In this document: in pieces, positions 7,964-15,524 of the stretch | Numbering within the stretch: position 1 is the stretch's first letter | How the letters are laid out: each line of letters opens with the position of its first letter | Assembly: GCA_965656195.1 (NCBI GenBank) | Contig: CBFHJL010000023.1 | Location: 1 to 33,865 of the forward strand | Reading direction: 5' to 3' | DNA length: 33,865 bases | From: Brumimicrobium sp965656195 | GTDB lineage: Bacteria; Bacteroidota; Bacteroidia; Flavobacteriales_D; Crocinitomicaceae | Notes under the pieces: generated by a model | The model's input: only the letters and a program-made list of their open reading frames with translations | Database searches by the model: none | What the model was told of the DNA's origin: nothing | Made by a program: the position numbers and the translations under genes

Positions 7964-9975
7964 ATAAGGAAATAGCTAAAGAAAAGATTGATAAGCTTTC
8001 TGCTAAATTGGCTTATCATAATCATAAGTACTACGTAGAGAATACCTCTGAGATATCCGACTACGAGTTTGATCAATTATTGAAGGAACTCGAAGATCTG
8101 GAGTTGAAGTTCCCTGACTTGGCAAAAGATAATAGTCCAACGAAAAGGGTTGGGGGAGATATCACTAAAAAGTTTAATACGGTTGAGCACGAATACCCAA
8201 TGTTGTCATTGTCTAACACCTATTCAGAGGATGAGATCGTTGAGTGGGAGCAGCGTGTCAAAAAAATGATTTCTGGTGATATTAACTATGTTTGTGAACT
8301 AAAATATGACGGAGTAGCAATAGGTATACGTTATGAAAACGGTTCATTTTCTAGGGCTGTTACGCGCGGAGATGGATCGAAAGGAGAAGATGTCTCCGCT
8401 AACGTTAAGACAATACGAACCGTTCCATTGCAGCTTCAGGGTGATCATCCGGATCAATTCGAAATTAGAGGAGAGATATTTTATCCGTTAGCACAATTTC
8501 AAAAATTGAATGAGCAGAGAGAAGATAATGGTGAAGAACAATTCGCTAATCCAAGAAACACAGCATCGGGAACGTTGAAACTACAAGATTCTTCTGTTGT
8601 TGCGTCTCGAGGGCTTGATTGCTTTTTATACGGAGTTTATGGAGATGATCTTCCTGCTGATGGACACTATGAATCAGTTTTGAAGGCTGGTGAATGGGGC
8701 TTTAAGATACCAACTCCTTCTGATAGATATCTGGAAAGAACCAATTCTATTGAAGGGATTATGAACTTTATTCATCATTGGGATGAAAATAGAGCTGACC
8801 TTCCTTTTGAGATTGACGGTGTGGTTATTAAAGTTGATGATTATGGCCAACAACAAGACTTGGGGTTCACTGCCAAGTCTCCTCGCTGGGCAATTGCGTA
8901 TAAGTTTAAAACTGAAAGAGTCAGTGCGCAATTAGAAGAGGTGACCTATCAAGTTGGAAGGACTGGAGCTATAACACCCGTGGCAAATCTTACACCTGTT
9001 GCTCTCGGTGGTACAATTGTGAAAAGAGCTTCGTTACATAATGCTGATCAGATGGAAAAGCTTGATCTCTATGAAAAAGACATAGTCTATGTTGAGAAAG
9101 GAGGGGAGATAATTCCAAAGATTGTTGGAGTAGATGAAGAAGAGCGAGATAGTGAAGCTCTGAAAATTAATTTCATTACACATTGTCCAGAATGTAATAC
9201 TGAATTAAGGAGAGTTGAAGGCGAAGCACAACATTATTGTCCAAATGAACTTGGTTGTCTACCTCAAATTACTGGAAGAATCATCCACTTTATCTCTAGA
9301 AAAGCTATGGATATAGATGGATTGGGTGCGGAAACAGTAGAGCAACTTTTTCAGAAAGGATTAATTAAGAACAGTGCAGATCTTTTTAGTTTAACACATG
9401 AGCAAGTTGCAGGGCTAGAAAGAATGGGAGATAAGTCAGCAGAAAATCTAATCAATGGATTGGAGGCATGCAAGCAAGTACCTTTTGAACGCGTTTTATT
9501 TGCACTAGGTATAAGGCATGTAGGTGAGACTGTTGCAAAAAAGATCGCTAAGGCTAAAAAGAATATCGATCAGATTATCCTGGCTTCATATGATGAGTTG
9601 ATTGCAATTGATGAGGTTGGAGAGAAAATAGCGATAGCAATTCAAGAATACTTTGGCTCTGAAGGGAATAGAGAGATTGTAGAACGATTAAGATCAGCAA
9701 ATCTAAAATTTGAAATTGAAGAGCAGGAGCTTTCGAGTAATACTCTAGAAGGAAAATCTATCGTTGTTTCAGGTGTTTTTCAACGGGTATCTAGAAAAGA
9801 GATTAAGCAACTGATTGAGCAACATGGAGGAAAGAACGTAGGAAGTATTTCATCTAAAACTACATATGTTGTGGCAGGAGAGAATATGGGGCCTGCGAAG
9901 CTGGAAAAAGCGAATAAGCTTGAAATCGAAATATTATCTGAAGATGAATTCTTAAGTTTGATAAGATATGATTAA
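7960..9975 (+). CDS. ligA: NAD-dependent DNA ligase
   Basis: 671 residues, the normal LigA length. It seals nicks during replication and repair using NAD+. Domains in order: Ia domain (HNHKYYVENTSEISDYEFD), adenylation domain with the active-site lysine Lys115 in CELKYDG and the motif FEIDGVVIKVD, OB fold (QVGRTGAITPVANLTPV), zinc finger with Cys409, Cys412, Cys427 and Cys433, tandem helix-hairpin-helix motifs (MDIDGLGAETVEQL and GIRHVGETVAKKIA), and a C-terminal BRCT domain (GKSIVVSGVF through LSEDEFLSLI). The ATG overlaps the prmC stop, and its own stop is overlapped by the next gene. All key residues are present, so it should be the functional replicative ligase. Confidence 0.98.
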   Translation: MNKEIAKEKIDKLSAKLAYHNHKYYVENTSEISDYEFDQLLKELEDLELKFPDLAKDNSPTKRVGGDITKKFNTVEHEYPMLSLSNTYSEDEIVEWEQRVKKMISGDINYVCELKYDGVAIGIRYENGSFSRAVTRGDGSKGEDVSANVKTIRTVPLQLQGDHPDQFEIRGEIFYPLAQFQKLNEQREDNGEEQFANPRNTASGTLKLQDSSVVASRGLDCFLYGVYGDDLPADGHYESVLKAGEWGFKIPTPSDRYLERTNSIEGIMNFIHHWDENRADLPFEIDGVVIKVDDYGQQQDLGFTAKSPRWAIAYKFKTERVSAQLEEVTYQVGRTGAITPVANLTPVALGGTIVKRASLHNADQMEKLDLYEKDIVYVEKGGEIIPKIVGVDEEERDSEALKINFITHCPECNTELRRVEGEAQHYCPNELGCLPQITGRIIHFISRKAMDIDGLGAETVEQLFQKGLIKNSADLFSLTHEQVAGLERMGDKSAENLINGLEACKQVPFERVLFALGIRHVGETVAKKIAKAKKNIDQIILASYDELIAIDEVGEKIAIAIQEYFGSEGNREIVERLRSANLKFEIEEQELSSNTLEGKSIVVSGVFQRVSRKEIKQLIEQHGGKNVGSISSKTTYVVAGENMGPAKLEKANKLEIEILSEDEFLSLIRYD

Positions 9976-10435
9976 TACTGCTGAAAAAGAACATATATAT
10001 GATCGGGTCAGTGACTTTTATATCGTAATAAACTGGATGTCAGACGCTGAGTTCAACAGTTCCCGAAAGAGGGTAGAGTGTGAATTGAAAGAAAAGAATC
10101 TTCTTTTTATATTGATTGCAGACGAAGAGGTTAGGTCTAAATTTGATCAGGAACCAAATATTACGGTGCTGACAAAGAAGTCCTTTGATCTTATGGGTAA
10201 ACCAAAAAGGTCTGAAGATTTTCAATTTTTAGCTACCAATGATGAAAAGGTCATAGTTTATTTTTGCACGGAAATAAATAAACTTGTGAACAAGTTTCGA
10301 AAAACCGTAAGCCATGGTATACACGTGAGTTATATGAATGAAAAGATGACTAATTTTGATCTTACATTTCGTGTAGACTTGGGCAATGAGGAGGCATTAT
10401 TGAATCAGACGAAGAAATATTTAAAAAGATTATAG
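9968..10435 (+). CDS. Small conserved Bacteroidota protein, possibly DUF6913
   Basis: 155 residues, starting inside the last eight bases of ligA and ending 3 bases before dapA, so it is almost certainly co-transcribed and coupled. There is no signal peptide, so it is probably cytoplasmic. The middle contains a ThrRS- or GTPase-free alpha/beta pattern with VIVYFCTEINKLVNKFRKTVSHGIHVSYMNE split around a short loop. Position between ligA and dapA and general size match a Bacteroidota family I remember as DUF6913, but that match is from memory and unverified. No catalytic motif is recognisable. Function unknown. Confidence 0.75.
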   Translation: MINTAEKEHIYDRVSDFYIVINWMSDAEFNSSRKRVECELKEKNLLFILIADEEVRSKFDQEPNITVLTKKSFDLMGKPKRSEDFQFLATNDEKVIVYFCTEINKLVNKFRKTVSHGIHVSYMNEKMTNFDLTFRVDLGNEEALLNQTKKYLKRL

Positions 10436-10438
10436 AAT

Positions 10439-11317
10439 ATGAAATTTGAGGGAACAGGTGTGGCATTGGTAACACCATTTGATGAGTCAGGTAGTATTGA
10501 TTCAGCAGCATTAAGAAAACTCGTTAATCATCAAGTAGATAATGGGACTGACTTTTTAGTGGTGATGGGAACTACTGGTGAAACGGCTACATTGACAGCT
10601 AAAGAGCAGGATGAGGTCTTATCTATTGTGATAGATGAAAATAAACAAAGACTACCGATCGTACTAGGAATGGGAGGTAACAATACTGCTGATTTGAAAG
10701 AAAGGATGTCTAATTTTGATACTCCTGGAGTAGATGGGTTTTTGAGTGCTTCGCCACATTATAATAAACCTTCTCAACAGGGTATTATTGAGCATTTCAA
10801 AGCGCTGGCTCAAGTATCGAAGCTACCAATTATCTTGTATAATGTTCCAGGTAGAACAGGGAGTAACATGACTGCTGAAACGACTATTGAATTGTCTAAA
10901 GTTGAGAATATAGTTGCCATGAAAGAGGCTTCAGGTGATATGAATCAAGTTATGGAAATCCTGCAAGGGGTTGATCCCGATTTTACAGTGCTTTCAGGTG
11001 AGGATGCTCTGACTATGCCGATAACAGCACTTGGAGGTGGAGGTGTCATTTCAGTTGTTGCAAATGCTTTCCCAAAAGAATTTTCTTTAATGGTGAATGC
11101 TGTAAAGGAAGGTGATTTAAAAGTTGCTAGAAAAATTCATTTTCAATTGCTCAAAGTTACAGGTTACTTTTTTGAACAAGGCAATCCTTCAGGTATCAAG
11201 TATTGTCTAGATTGTTTAGGGATCTGTAATTCTGTTTTAAGACTTCCATTGGTTGAAATATCTGAAGACCTGAAACAAAGAATGATGAAAGAGCTGAAAG
11301 ACAAAGAATTGATTTGA
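10439..11317 (+). CDS. dapA: 4-hydroxy-tetrahydrodipicolinate synthase
   Basis: 292 residues, the usual DapA length. It condenses aspartate semialdehyde with pyruvate in the lysine and diaminopimelate pathway. Seen: GTGVALVTPF at the start, MGTTGETATL (carboxylate binding), PHYNKPSQQG, the tyrosine in ILYNVPGRTG and the Schiff-base lysine in VAMKEASGD, followed by VLSGEDALTMP and GGGGVISVVAN. All active-site residues are present. It closes the prmC-ligA-small gene-dapA cluster. In the diaminopimelate direction it supplies the peptidoglycan cross-linking residue. Confidence 0.97.
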   Translation: MKFEGTGVALVTPFDESGSIDSAALRKLVNHQVDNGTDFLVVMGTTGETATLTAKEQDEVLSIVIDENKQRLPIVLGMGGNNTADLKERMSNFDTPGVDGFLSASPHYNKPSQQGIIEHFKALAQVSKLPIILYNVPGRTGSNMTAETTIELSKVENIVAMKEASGDMNQVMEILQGVDPDFTVLSGEDALTMPITALGGGGVISVVANAFPKEFSLMVNAVKEGDLKVARKIHFQLLKVTGYFFEQGNPSGIKYCLDCLGICNSVLRLPLVEISEDLKQRMMKELKDKELI

Positions 11318-11325
11318 TATGGATT

Positions 11326-11348
11326 CTTTAATTCATTAGGAATTAAGG
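11326..11348. other. Hairpin in the dapA-lipoprotein intergenic region
   Basis: CTTTAATTC (11326-11334) pairs with GAATTAAGG (11340-11348) over a five-base loop, giving nine base pairs including one G-T. There is no T-tract on either strand. It lies just upstream of a -7 box, so it could be a weak terminator for dapA or a protein-binding palindrome; I cannot tell which. Confidence 0.35.
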
Positions 11349-11358
11349 CAAAAATGGT

Positions 11359-11366
11359 TAAATTTG
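11359..11366 (+). promoter_or_regulatory. -7 promoter box for the lipoprotein gene
   Basis: TAAATTTG matches TAnnTTTG, 11 bases before the ATG at 11378 and 23 before the ATG at 11390. No TTG is seen at the -33 position. Confidence 0.5.
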
Positions 11367-11377
11367 ACTCATAACAA

Positions 11378-12283
11378 ATGAACATTTATATGAATAAGCT
11401 AACACTTATAATTTCTTCTGTACTGCTGATAGGTGCGTTTTCTTGTAAGAACGACTCAGAGGAGAAGAAAAAAGTTGATATTCCAACCGAAAATCAAGAA
11501 GGAAATGAAGGTCAGGATAGGGAGCCAAAGAATGAAGTGGTTTACTCTATTCCTTCGCCAAGTGAGCAGTATGACCTACTTAGAGCGCTCGGAGGAGAAG
11601 TTGATCCGACGACTGCAAATGAATTGTCGAACATGTCTGAGTACACAAGTCGCGAGAAACTTGCAATGAACTTCGGTGTATACTTGTCAGATGCTTCATA
11701 CATGATGCGTTATGATCAAGGTAAAAAGGTTTTCCTTGATTACGTATCTACTTTGGATAAGATGGGGCAAGAGCTTGATATAACCAAAGTATATGGTGAA
11801 GATTTATTGAAAAAAGTTGAAGAGATTGGCGCGGATAGCGAAAAACTTTTTAATCTAACATCAGATAACTATTTGACCATTTATGATCAGATGATTGCGA
11901 ACGATAAAGGGGCTGAATTATCAATGATTCTTGCGGGCTCTTGGATAGAAACCATGCACATTCTTTTTAATGCCTCAGGTGAATATGAAGAAAACTTTGA
12001 GATTCAGGAATATATCGTAGATCAACGTTATGTGATGGAAAACCTGATTGGATTTGTATCCGACTATAATGAGGATGAAGGAGTGAAACAAGTAGAAATT
12101 TACCTCAAACAGTTAAGTGAAGCATACAACAAGCTTGATTGTAAAGAGTCTTCTTTAGAGGTTGATAAGGGAGAAGGTGAAATGATCATCCTTGATGGGG
12201 GTGATGCATGTATTTTCACGGAAGATTCTTACAATAACCTAAAGTCATTAATCAACGAAATCAGAGGTGAAATCATCTCGTAA
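11378..12283 (+). CDS. Putative lipoprotein of unknown function
   Basis: 301 residues from the first ATG. A second ATG at 11390 (MNKLTLIISSV) gives a cleaner lipoprotein signal peptide and a normal leader after the -7 box, so it may be the true start. The lipobox region reads LIGAFSC, followed by an acidic and charged linker (residues about 25-50) typical of surface-tethered lipoproteins. The mature part is largely helical, with segments such as SREKLAMNFGVYLSDASYMMRYDQGKKVF and a C-terminal acidic stretch. I recognise the general look of a Bacteroidota-specific lipoprotein family but know no function. The next gene, 13 bases downstream, also encodes an exported protein, so the two may act together in the envelope. 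Confidence 0.8.
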   Translation: MNIYMNKLTLIISSVLLIGAFSCKNDSEEKKKVDIPTENQEGNEGQDREPKNEVVYSIPSPSEQYDLLRALGGEVDPTTANELSNMSEYTSREKLAMNFGVYLSDASYMMRYDQGKKVFLDYVSTLDKMGQELDITKVYGEDLLKKVEEIGADSEKLFNLTSDNYLTIYDQMIANDKGAELSMILAGSWIETMHILFNASGEYEENFEIQEYIVDQRYVMENLIGFVSDYNEDEGVKQVEIYLKQLSEAYNKLDCKESSLEVDKGEGEMIILDGGDACIFTEDSYNNLKSLINEIRGEIIS

Positions 12284-12296
12284 AACTGAGTAAGAT

Positions 12297-12794
12297 ATGT
12301 TAAGAATTATAGGAATATTTATCGGGATTTTATTTTTGTCATCCTCAGTTGCTATTGCACAATGTCCTCGTCCATTTGATGTGATTCAGGCAGACTACAG
12401 TGAAGGTTGGGGGGATAACTCTCAGTCTAAGTCTGGCCCTTTACGCCCAGGTGATACTTACGAAATGAATATCATTGCTCAAGGTGGTATGCAGTATAGA
12501 GTAACTGTAGTTTCAGGGAATGACCAATTTTCAAAAGAAAATGTGGATTTTCAACTGGTGGGATCTGAAGTTCGTAAAGTCGAGCAAAATGGTAAAATGA
12601 CCTACAAGAGAGTTGATGTGGTTTTTTATGACTCTGAAACGAGTGATGAAAGTCAGCAAGCGGTATTCTTTTCAAGAAGGACTAAAAAACTTGAAGTACG
12701 CATTAAACTTAAGGGAGCAGAAGATTCGAAGCTCGTGCAATGTGTAGTTGTATTTATTGAAGCAAAGCGTCCTGAAGAACTAGGATTAAAATAA
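12297..12794 (+). CDS. Small secreted protein of unknown function
   Basis: 165 residues with an N-terminal signal peptide (MLRIIGIFIGILFLSSSVAIAQ, cleavage after about residue 22). The mature part begins with CPRPFDVIQ, so the cysteine could pair with the later one in LVQCVVVF. It looks all-beta: alternating strands around QYRVTVVSG, RVDVVFYDSE and KLEVRIKLKG. There is no lipobox consensus before the cysteine (IAQC is a poor fit), but lipidation cannot be fully excluded. It follows the lipoprotein gene and precedes the DHH gene with 12 bases between. I do not recognise a family. Confidence 0.78.
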   Translation: MLRIIGIFIGILFLSSSVAIAQCPRPFDVIQADYSEGWGDNSQSKSGPLRPGDTYEMNIIAQGGMQYRVTVVSGNDQFSKENVDFQLVGSEVRKVEQNGKMTYKRVDVVFYDSETSDESQQAVFFSRRTKKLEVRIKLKGAEDSKLVQCVVVFIEAKRPEELGLK

Positions 12795-12806
12795 GCAAAC
12801 AAATTT

Positions 12807-13805
12807 ATGTCAATATTTGAAGAGCAAAAACTTGCTCTGCTGAAGGATTATTTAAAAAATGATCCAAAGTGTGTAATTGTTGCCCATAAATCACCAGATG
12901 GTGATTCTATAGGTAGCTCACTTGGTTTATTTCAATATTTAAAAAAGAAAGGTGTTAAAGTGGATGTTTGTCATCCAGACCCAGCGCCACATTTTTTGGA
13001 ATGGATAACAGATATATCTTCTATTTATAATGGTGAGGATCATTTGTCGGAAGTTACAAAAAAGTTGAATGAAGCAGATTTGATATTTTGTTTAGATTTC
13101 AATGATACTGGAAGGGTTGGTAAGATATCTGATCTGTTAAGAAACGCTAAAGGAAAAAAAGTGATGATTGATCATCATTTAAATCCAAGTGATGAATTTG
13201 ATCTTACGTTTTCGGATACAAGCGCGTGCTCAACAGCTCAGTTAATCGTGGAGTTAATTTTAGCCATGGGGGATGAGTCATTCCTTGATGAGGAGATAGG
13301 AACTCCTTTGTACTGCGGTATAATGACAGATACAGGTTCTTTTAGGTTTTCGAGCGTTACTGCAGAAACACACGAAATTATAGCGAAATTGATCAAAGCG
13401 GGAGTTAAAAACTATGTGGTTCATGAATCTGTGTTTGACACAAATACATTAGATCGATTGAAATTAAGGGGGTATACAATCAACGAAAAGCTAGAATTAT
13501 TTAATAATGGAGAAACTGCCATTATGAGTCTTACCAAAAAAGACTTGGATCAATTCGATTATCAGAAAGGAGATACAGAAGGTCTTGTTAACGTTGGATT
13601 ATCGATTGTTGGTGTTACTCGATCAATATTTTTGAAAGAGAGTGATGGAATAATTAAAATATCTTTCCGTTCTAAAGGAAAGGACAATCCGGTTAATATT
13701 ATAGCCCAGGAAAATTTCAGTGGAGGTGGTCACGCCAATGCCGCAGGAGGTAAATGGGAGGGAACGATGCAAGAGGCAATTGACAGGATTAAAGCAGTTC
13801 TTTAA
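12807..13805 (+). CDS. DHH/DHHA1 phosphoesterase (NrnA-like)
   Basis: 332 residues. The family cleaves nanoRNA, pAp or cyclic-dinucleotide products in the cytoplasm. Seen: motif I VAHKSPDGDSIGSSLGL (residues about 24-40), motif II CLDFNDTGR, motif III MIDHHL (the DHH signature), motif IV CGIMTDTGSFRFSS, and the C-terminal DHHA1 glycine motif GGGHANAAGG. All metal ligands are present, so the enzyme should be active. It sits directly before a GldI-like isomerase. From memory, the same pair occurs in gliding Flavobacteria. Which substrate it prefers, nanoRNA, pAp or pApA, cannot be read from the sequence. Confidence 0.92.
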   Translation: MSIFEEQKLALLKDYLKNDPKCVIVAHKSPDGDSIGSSLGLFQYLKKKGVKVDVCHPDPAPHFLEWITDISSIYNGEDHLSEVTKKLNEADLIFCLDFNDTGRVGKISDLLRNAKGKKVMIDHHLNPSDEFDLTFSDTSACSTAQLIVELILAMGDESFLDEEIGTPLYCGIMTDTGSFRFSSVTAETHEIIAKLIKAGVKNYVVHESVFDTNTLDRLKLRGYTINEKLELFNNGETAIMSLTKKDLDQFDYQKGDTEGLVNVGLSIVGVTRSIFLKESDGIIKISFRSKGKDNPVNIIAQENFSGGGHANAAGGKWEGTMQEAIDRIKAVL

Positions 13806-13815
13806 TTGTGTTTTT

Positions 13816-14340
13816 ATGAAGTTTTTAAATGTAGTTCTTATTGGATTAACGTTATTTTGCTTTGCCTCATGTGAGGAAGAGCATCCACAGAAGCCTCTTG
13901 AGCCTAATTGGAGTCAGGAACAATCAACAAAACTAAATAAGCGCTTTACTGAGGAGGAGGAAATCAAGATCAAAGTTTATTTGAAGCAGCGGCCTGAATG
14001 GGAAATGAGTAAATCAGGTACGGGTCTTCGATACTGGGTTTATAACGATTTAGATGGCGAAACAGCGAAAGAAGGAGATAGGGTAGATGTAGAATTTGAA
14101 GTTCAAAAGCTAGATGGAGAAGTGATTTATAAAACAGAAGATGGTGAGCTCAGCTCCTTTAAAGTTGATAAAAGTGACGTAGAGACTGGTGTCATGGAAG
14201 GAATCAAATATATGTCAGAAGGAGATAAGGCTAAATTGATTATTCCAAGTCATATCGGACATGGTTTATTGGGTGATATGAACAAGATTCCGCCATTACA
14301 AGTACTAGTTGTTGATTTAAAACTCGTAAAGATATACTGA
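13816..14340 (+). CDS. gldI: FKBP-type prolyl isomerase lipoprotein, GldI-like
   Basis: 174 residues from the ATG at 13816, 10 bases after the DHH gene; an overlapping upstream extension of the frame is ignored because it lacks a signal. The signal peptide ends in CFASC, a lipobox with Cys19 as the lipidated residue. A short helical segment (TEEEEIKIKVYLKQRP) leads into an FKBP domain at about residues 85-174 (GDRVDVEFEVQKLDG, GVMEGIKYMSEGDKAKLIIPS, HGLLGDMNKIPP). Domain order, length and the DHH neighbour match GldI of Flavobacterium, a lipoprotein prolyl isomerase required for gliding and linked to type IX secretion. The symbol rests on architecture and context, so the true role may be general periplasmic folding. 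Confidence 0.72.
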   Translation: MKFLNVVLIGLTLFCFASCEEEHPQKPLEPNWSQEQSTKLNKRFTEEEEIKIKVYLKQRPEWEMSKSGTGLRYWVYNDLDGETAKEGDRVDVEFEVQKLDGEVIYKTEDGELSSFKVDKSDVETGVMEGIKYMSEGDKAKLIIPSHIGHGLLGDMNKIPPLQVLVVDLKLVKIY

Positions 14341-14341
14341 T

Positions 14342-15214
14342 ATGAAAATTGTTTTATTCTTCGCTTTTAGTATTGTTTTATTCTCTTGTAATGTTGAGGG
14401 TGTAAAATCTGATGAAGAGAATAAAGAATTAGATGAGCAACTTGCTAACGATACGACTTCCAATCAGACTGAAACTAAGACAATTGATGAGGTAACTCAA
14501 GAAGAGGTGCGTCAAGATTCTGTTTTATTGGAGAATGGAATAAGAATTACATGGTTTAAGAAAGGAGAAGGGAAGAAACTCAAAAAAGGAGAGGTCGTAA
14601 AAATTGATTATCGAAATAAGCTAGAGGACGGAACTGTTTATGATGGGAACCATCTTGTAAAACGTCCTTATCTTCCTTATACAGTTGGATGGGGGCAACA
14701 AACACCAGGTTGGGATATTGCGATGAAGCATTTGAGAGTTGGTGATGATGTAGATATATTTATTCCTGCGAATCTTGCGAGAGGAGAAAAGGGAATCAAG
14801 GGATTAGTTCCTCCAAATTCAAATAATATTTTATCGCTTCGAGTGCTCGATATAATGGAGCCGATAAAAGAGGTTGATGGAATAAAGATCTGGAAAGTAG
14901 ATGAAAGGAAGCAGCCCGGAGACTCTATCAATTTTAAAGATGAAGTTTATCTTGATTATTGGGTGAGTTCAACTTCTACACCAAGATATGATAATAGCTA
15001 TCAAAGAAGTACACCTTTTCATTTAGTTATGGGCGATGGGAATATCGTTCCAGGACTTTATAAAGCACTACATTTTGCGCGAGAAGGCGATAAATTGTTG
15101 GTTTATATACCATCTCACGAAGCATACGGTGATAAAGGACTGAAAGAACTCGTAAAACCAGGTGAGGATTTACTTTACGATATAAGAATAGGTAAGGTGG
15201 TAAAGCAAAAATAG
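14342..15214 (+). CDS. Double-domain FKBP-type prolyl isomerase lipoprotein
   Basis: 290 residues, starting one base after the GldI-like gene. The lipobox reads VLFSC, with the lipidated cysteine near residue 16, followed by an acidic linker. It carries two FKBP domains: one at about residues 60-180 (KKGEVVKIDYRNKLEDGTVYD, GWDIAMKHLRVGDDVDIFIPA, LVPPNSNNILSLRVLDI) and one at about 195-288 (FKDEVYLDYWVSS, PGLYKALHFAREGDKLLVYIPS, YGDKGLKELV). With its neighbour this gives three FKBP domains in tandem on two outer-membrane-directed lipoproteins. Both probably help fold exported or surface proteins. Whether both domains of this protein are catalytic is uncertain, because several usual FKBP pocket residues are changed. 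Confidence 0.88.
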   Translation: MKIVLFFAFSIVLFSCNVEGVKSDEENKELDEQLANDTTSNQTETKTIDEVTQEEVRQDSVLLENGIRITWFKKGEGKKLKKGEVVKIDYRNKLEDGTVYDGNHLVKRPYLPYTVGWGQQTPGWDIAMKHLRVGDDVDIFIPANLARGEKGIKGLVPPNSNNILSLRVLDIMEPIKEVDGIKIWKVDERKQPGDSINFKDEVYLDYWVSSTSTPRYDNSYQRSTPFHLVMGDGNIVPGLYKALHFAREGDKLLVYIPSHEAYGDKGLKELVKPGEDLLYDIRIGKVVKQK

Positions 15215-15227
15215 TTCAAAAGTTATT

Positions 15228-15235
15228 TATATTTG
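15228..15235 (+). promoter_or_regulatory. -7 promoter box for tRNA-Pro
   Basis: TATATTTG matches TAnnTTTG and ends nine bases before the 5' end of the mature tRNA, so transcription would start a few bases before it. No TTG is seen at -33. Confidence 0.55.
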
Positions 15236-15244
15236 TTAATAGAT

Positions 15245-15319
15245 CGGGATGTAGCTTAGTTCGGTTAAAGTGCTCGTCTGGGGGGCGAGAGATCGGAGGT
15301 TCAAATCCTCTCATCCCGA
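15245..15319 (+). tRNA. tRNA-Pro (anticodon GGG)
   Basis: A complete 75-base cloverleaf. The acceptor stem CGGGATG pairs perfectly with CATCCCG (15312-15318), and the discriminator is A15319. The D-stem is GCTT with AAGT. The anticodon arm is CTCGT-CTGGGGG-GCGAG with anticodon GGG. The T-arm is GGAGG-TTCAAAT-CCTCT (15295-15311). C1-G72 and A73 are the known identity features of bacterial tRNA-Pro. The 3' CCA is not encoded. Its last 16 bases are copied again at 15414-15429. Confidence 0.97.
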
Positions 15320-15352
15320 CAGATTTTTTGACGAAGGAAAAAGATCCACAGG
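15304..15352 (+). repeat. 49-bp direct repeat, copy 1 (contains the tRNA-Pro 3' end)
   Basis: Starts inside the tRNA (last 16 bases of tRNA-Pro) and continues 33 bases downstream through a T6 tract (15324-15329) and a purine-rich segment. It is identical over 49 bases to 15414-15462. The offset between copies is 110 bases. Confidence 0.95.
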
Positions 15353-15413
15353 GATCGGGTTTGAACCTTCAACCTGAGGAGTTGGCGACGAAAGCACCGA
15401 CCGGAGTGGAGGT
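15353..15413. other. 61-base spacer between the tRNA-end repeats
   Basis: Noncoding in my reading. It contains a bulged hairpin (GGTTTGAA with TTCAACC) and near its end a GGAGG at 15408-15412 that restores the tRNA T-stem in front of copy 2. It has no integrase-like coding sequence and no recognisable insertion-sequence end. Confidence 0.6.
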
Positions 15414-15462
15414 AATCCTCTCATCCCGACAGATTTTTTGACGAAGGAAAAAGATCCACAGG
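15414..15462 (+). repeat. 49-bp direct repeat, copy 2 (truncated tRNA-Pro 3' end)
   Basis: Identical to 15304-15352. Together with the preceding GGAGG it forms a T-stem GGAGG/CCTCT with the loop shortened from TTCAAAT to TAAT, followed by the 3' acceptor strand CATCCCGA. No acceptor 5' strand, D-arm or anticodon arm is present, so it is not a tRNA gene. Copy 2 ends at 15462, and the sequence after it does not continue the 110-base unit. Confidence 0.95.
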
Positions 15463-15477
15463 AAATCCCTTTTGTTG

Positions 15478-15507
15478 TTGGAGTCTTCAAGTCGTTATAT
15501 ATATTGT
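15478..15507 (+). promoter_or_regulatory. Possible promoter of the thioredoxin-like gene
   Basis: TTG (15478-15480) is followed, after exactly 19 bases, by TATATTGT (15500-15507). The spacing fits the Bacteroidota promoter, but the -7 box differs from TAnnTTTG at the last two positions. It lies 17 bases before the ATG at 15525. Confidence 0.35.
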
Positions 15508-15524
15508 GAAAATTGAATGTCGAG

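Noticed and set aside
15304..15462. An attL/attR pair of an integrated element at tRNA-Pro
   Set aside because: The copies are 110 bases apart with a 61-base spacer that encodes nothing and no integrase is nearby; a scar remains possible, but an element is not supported.
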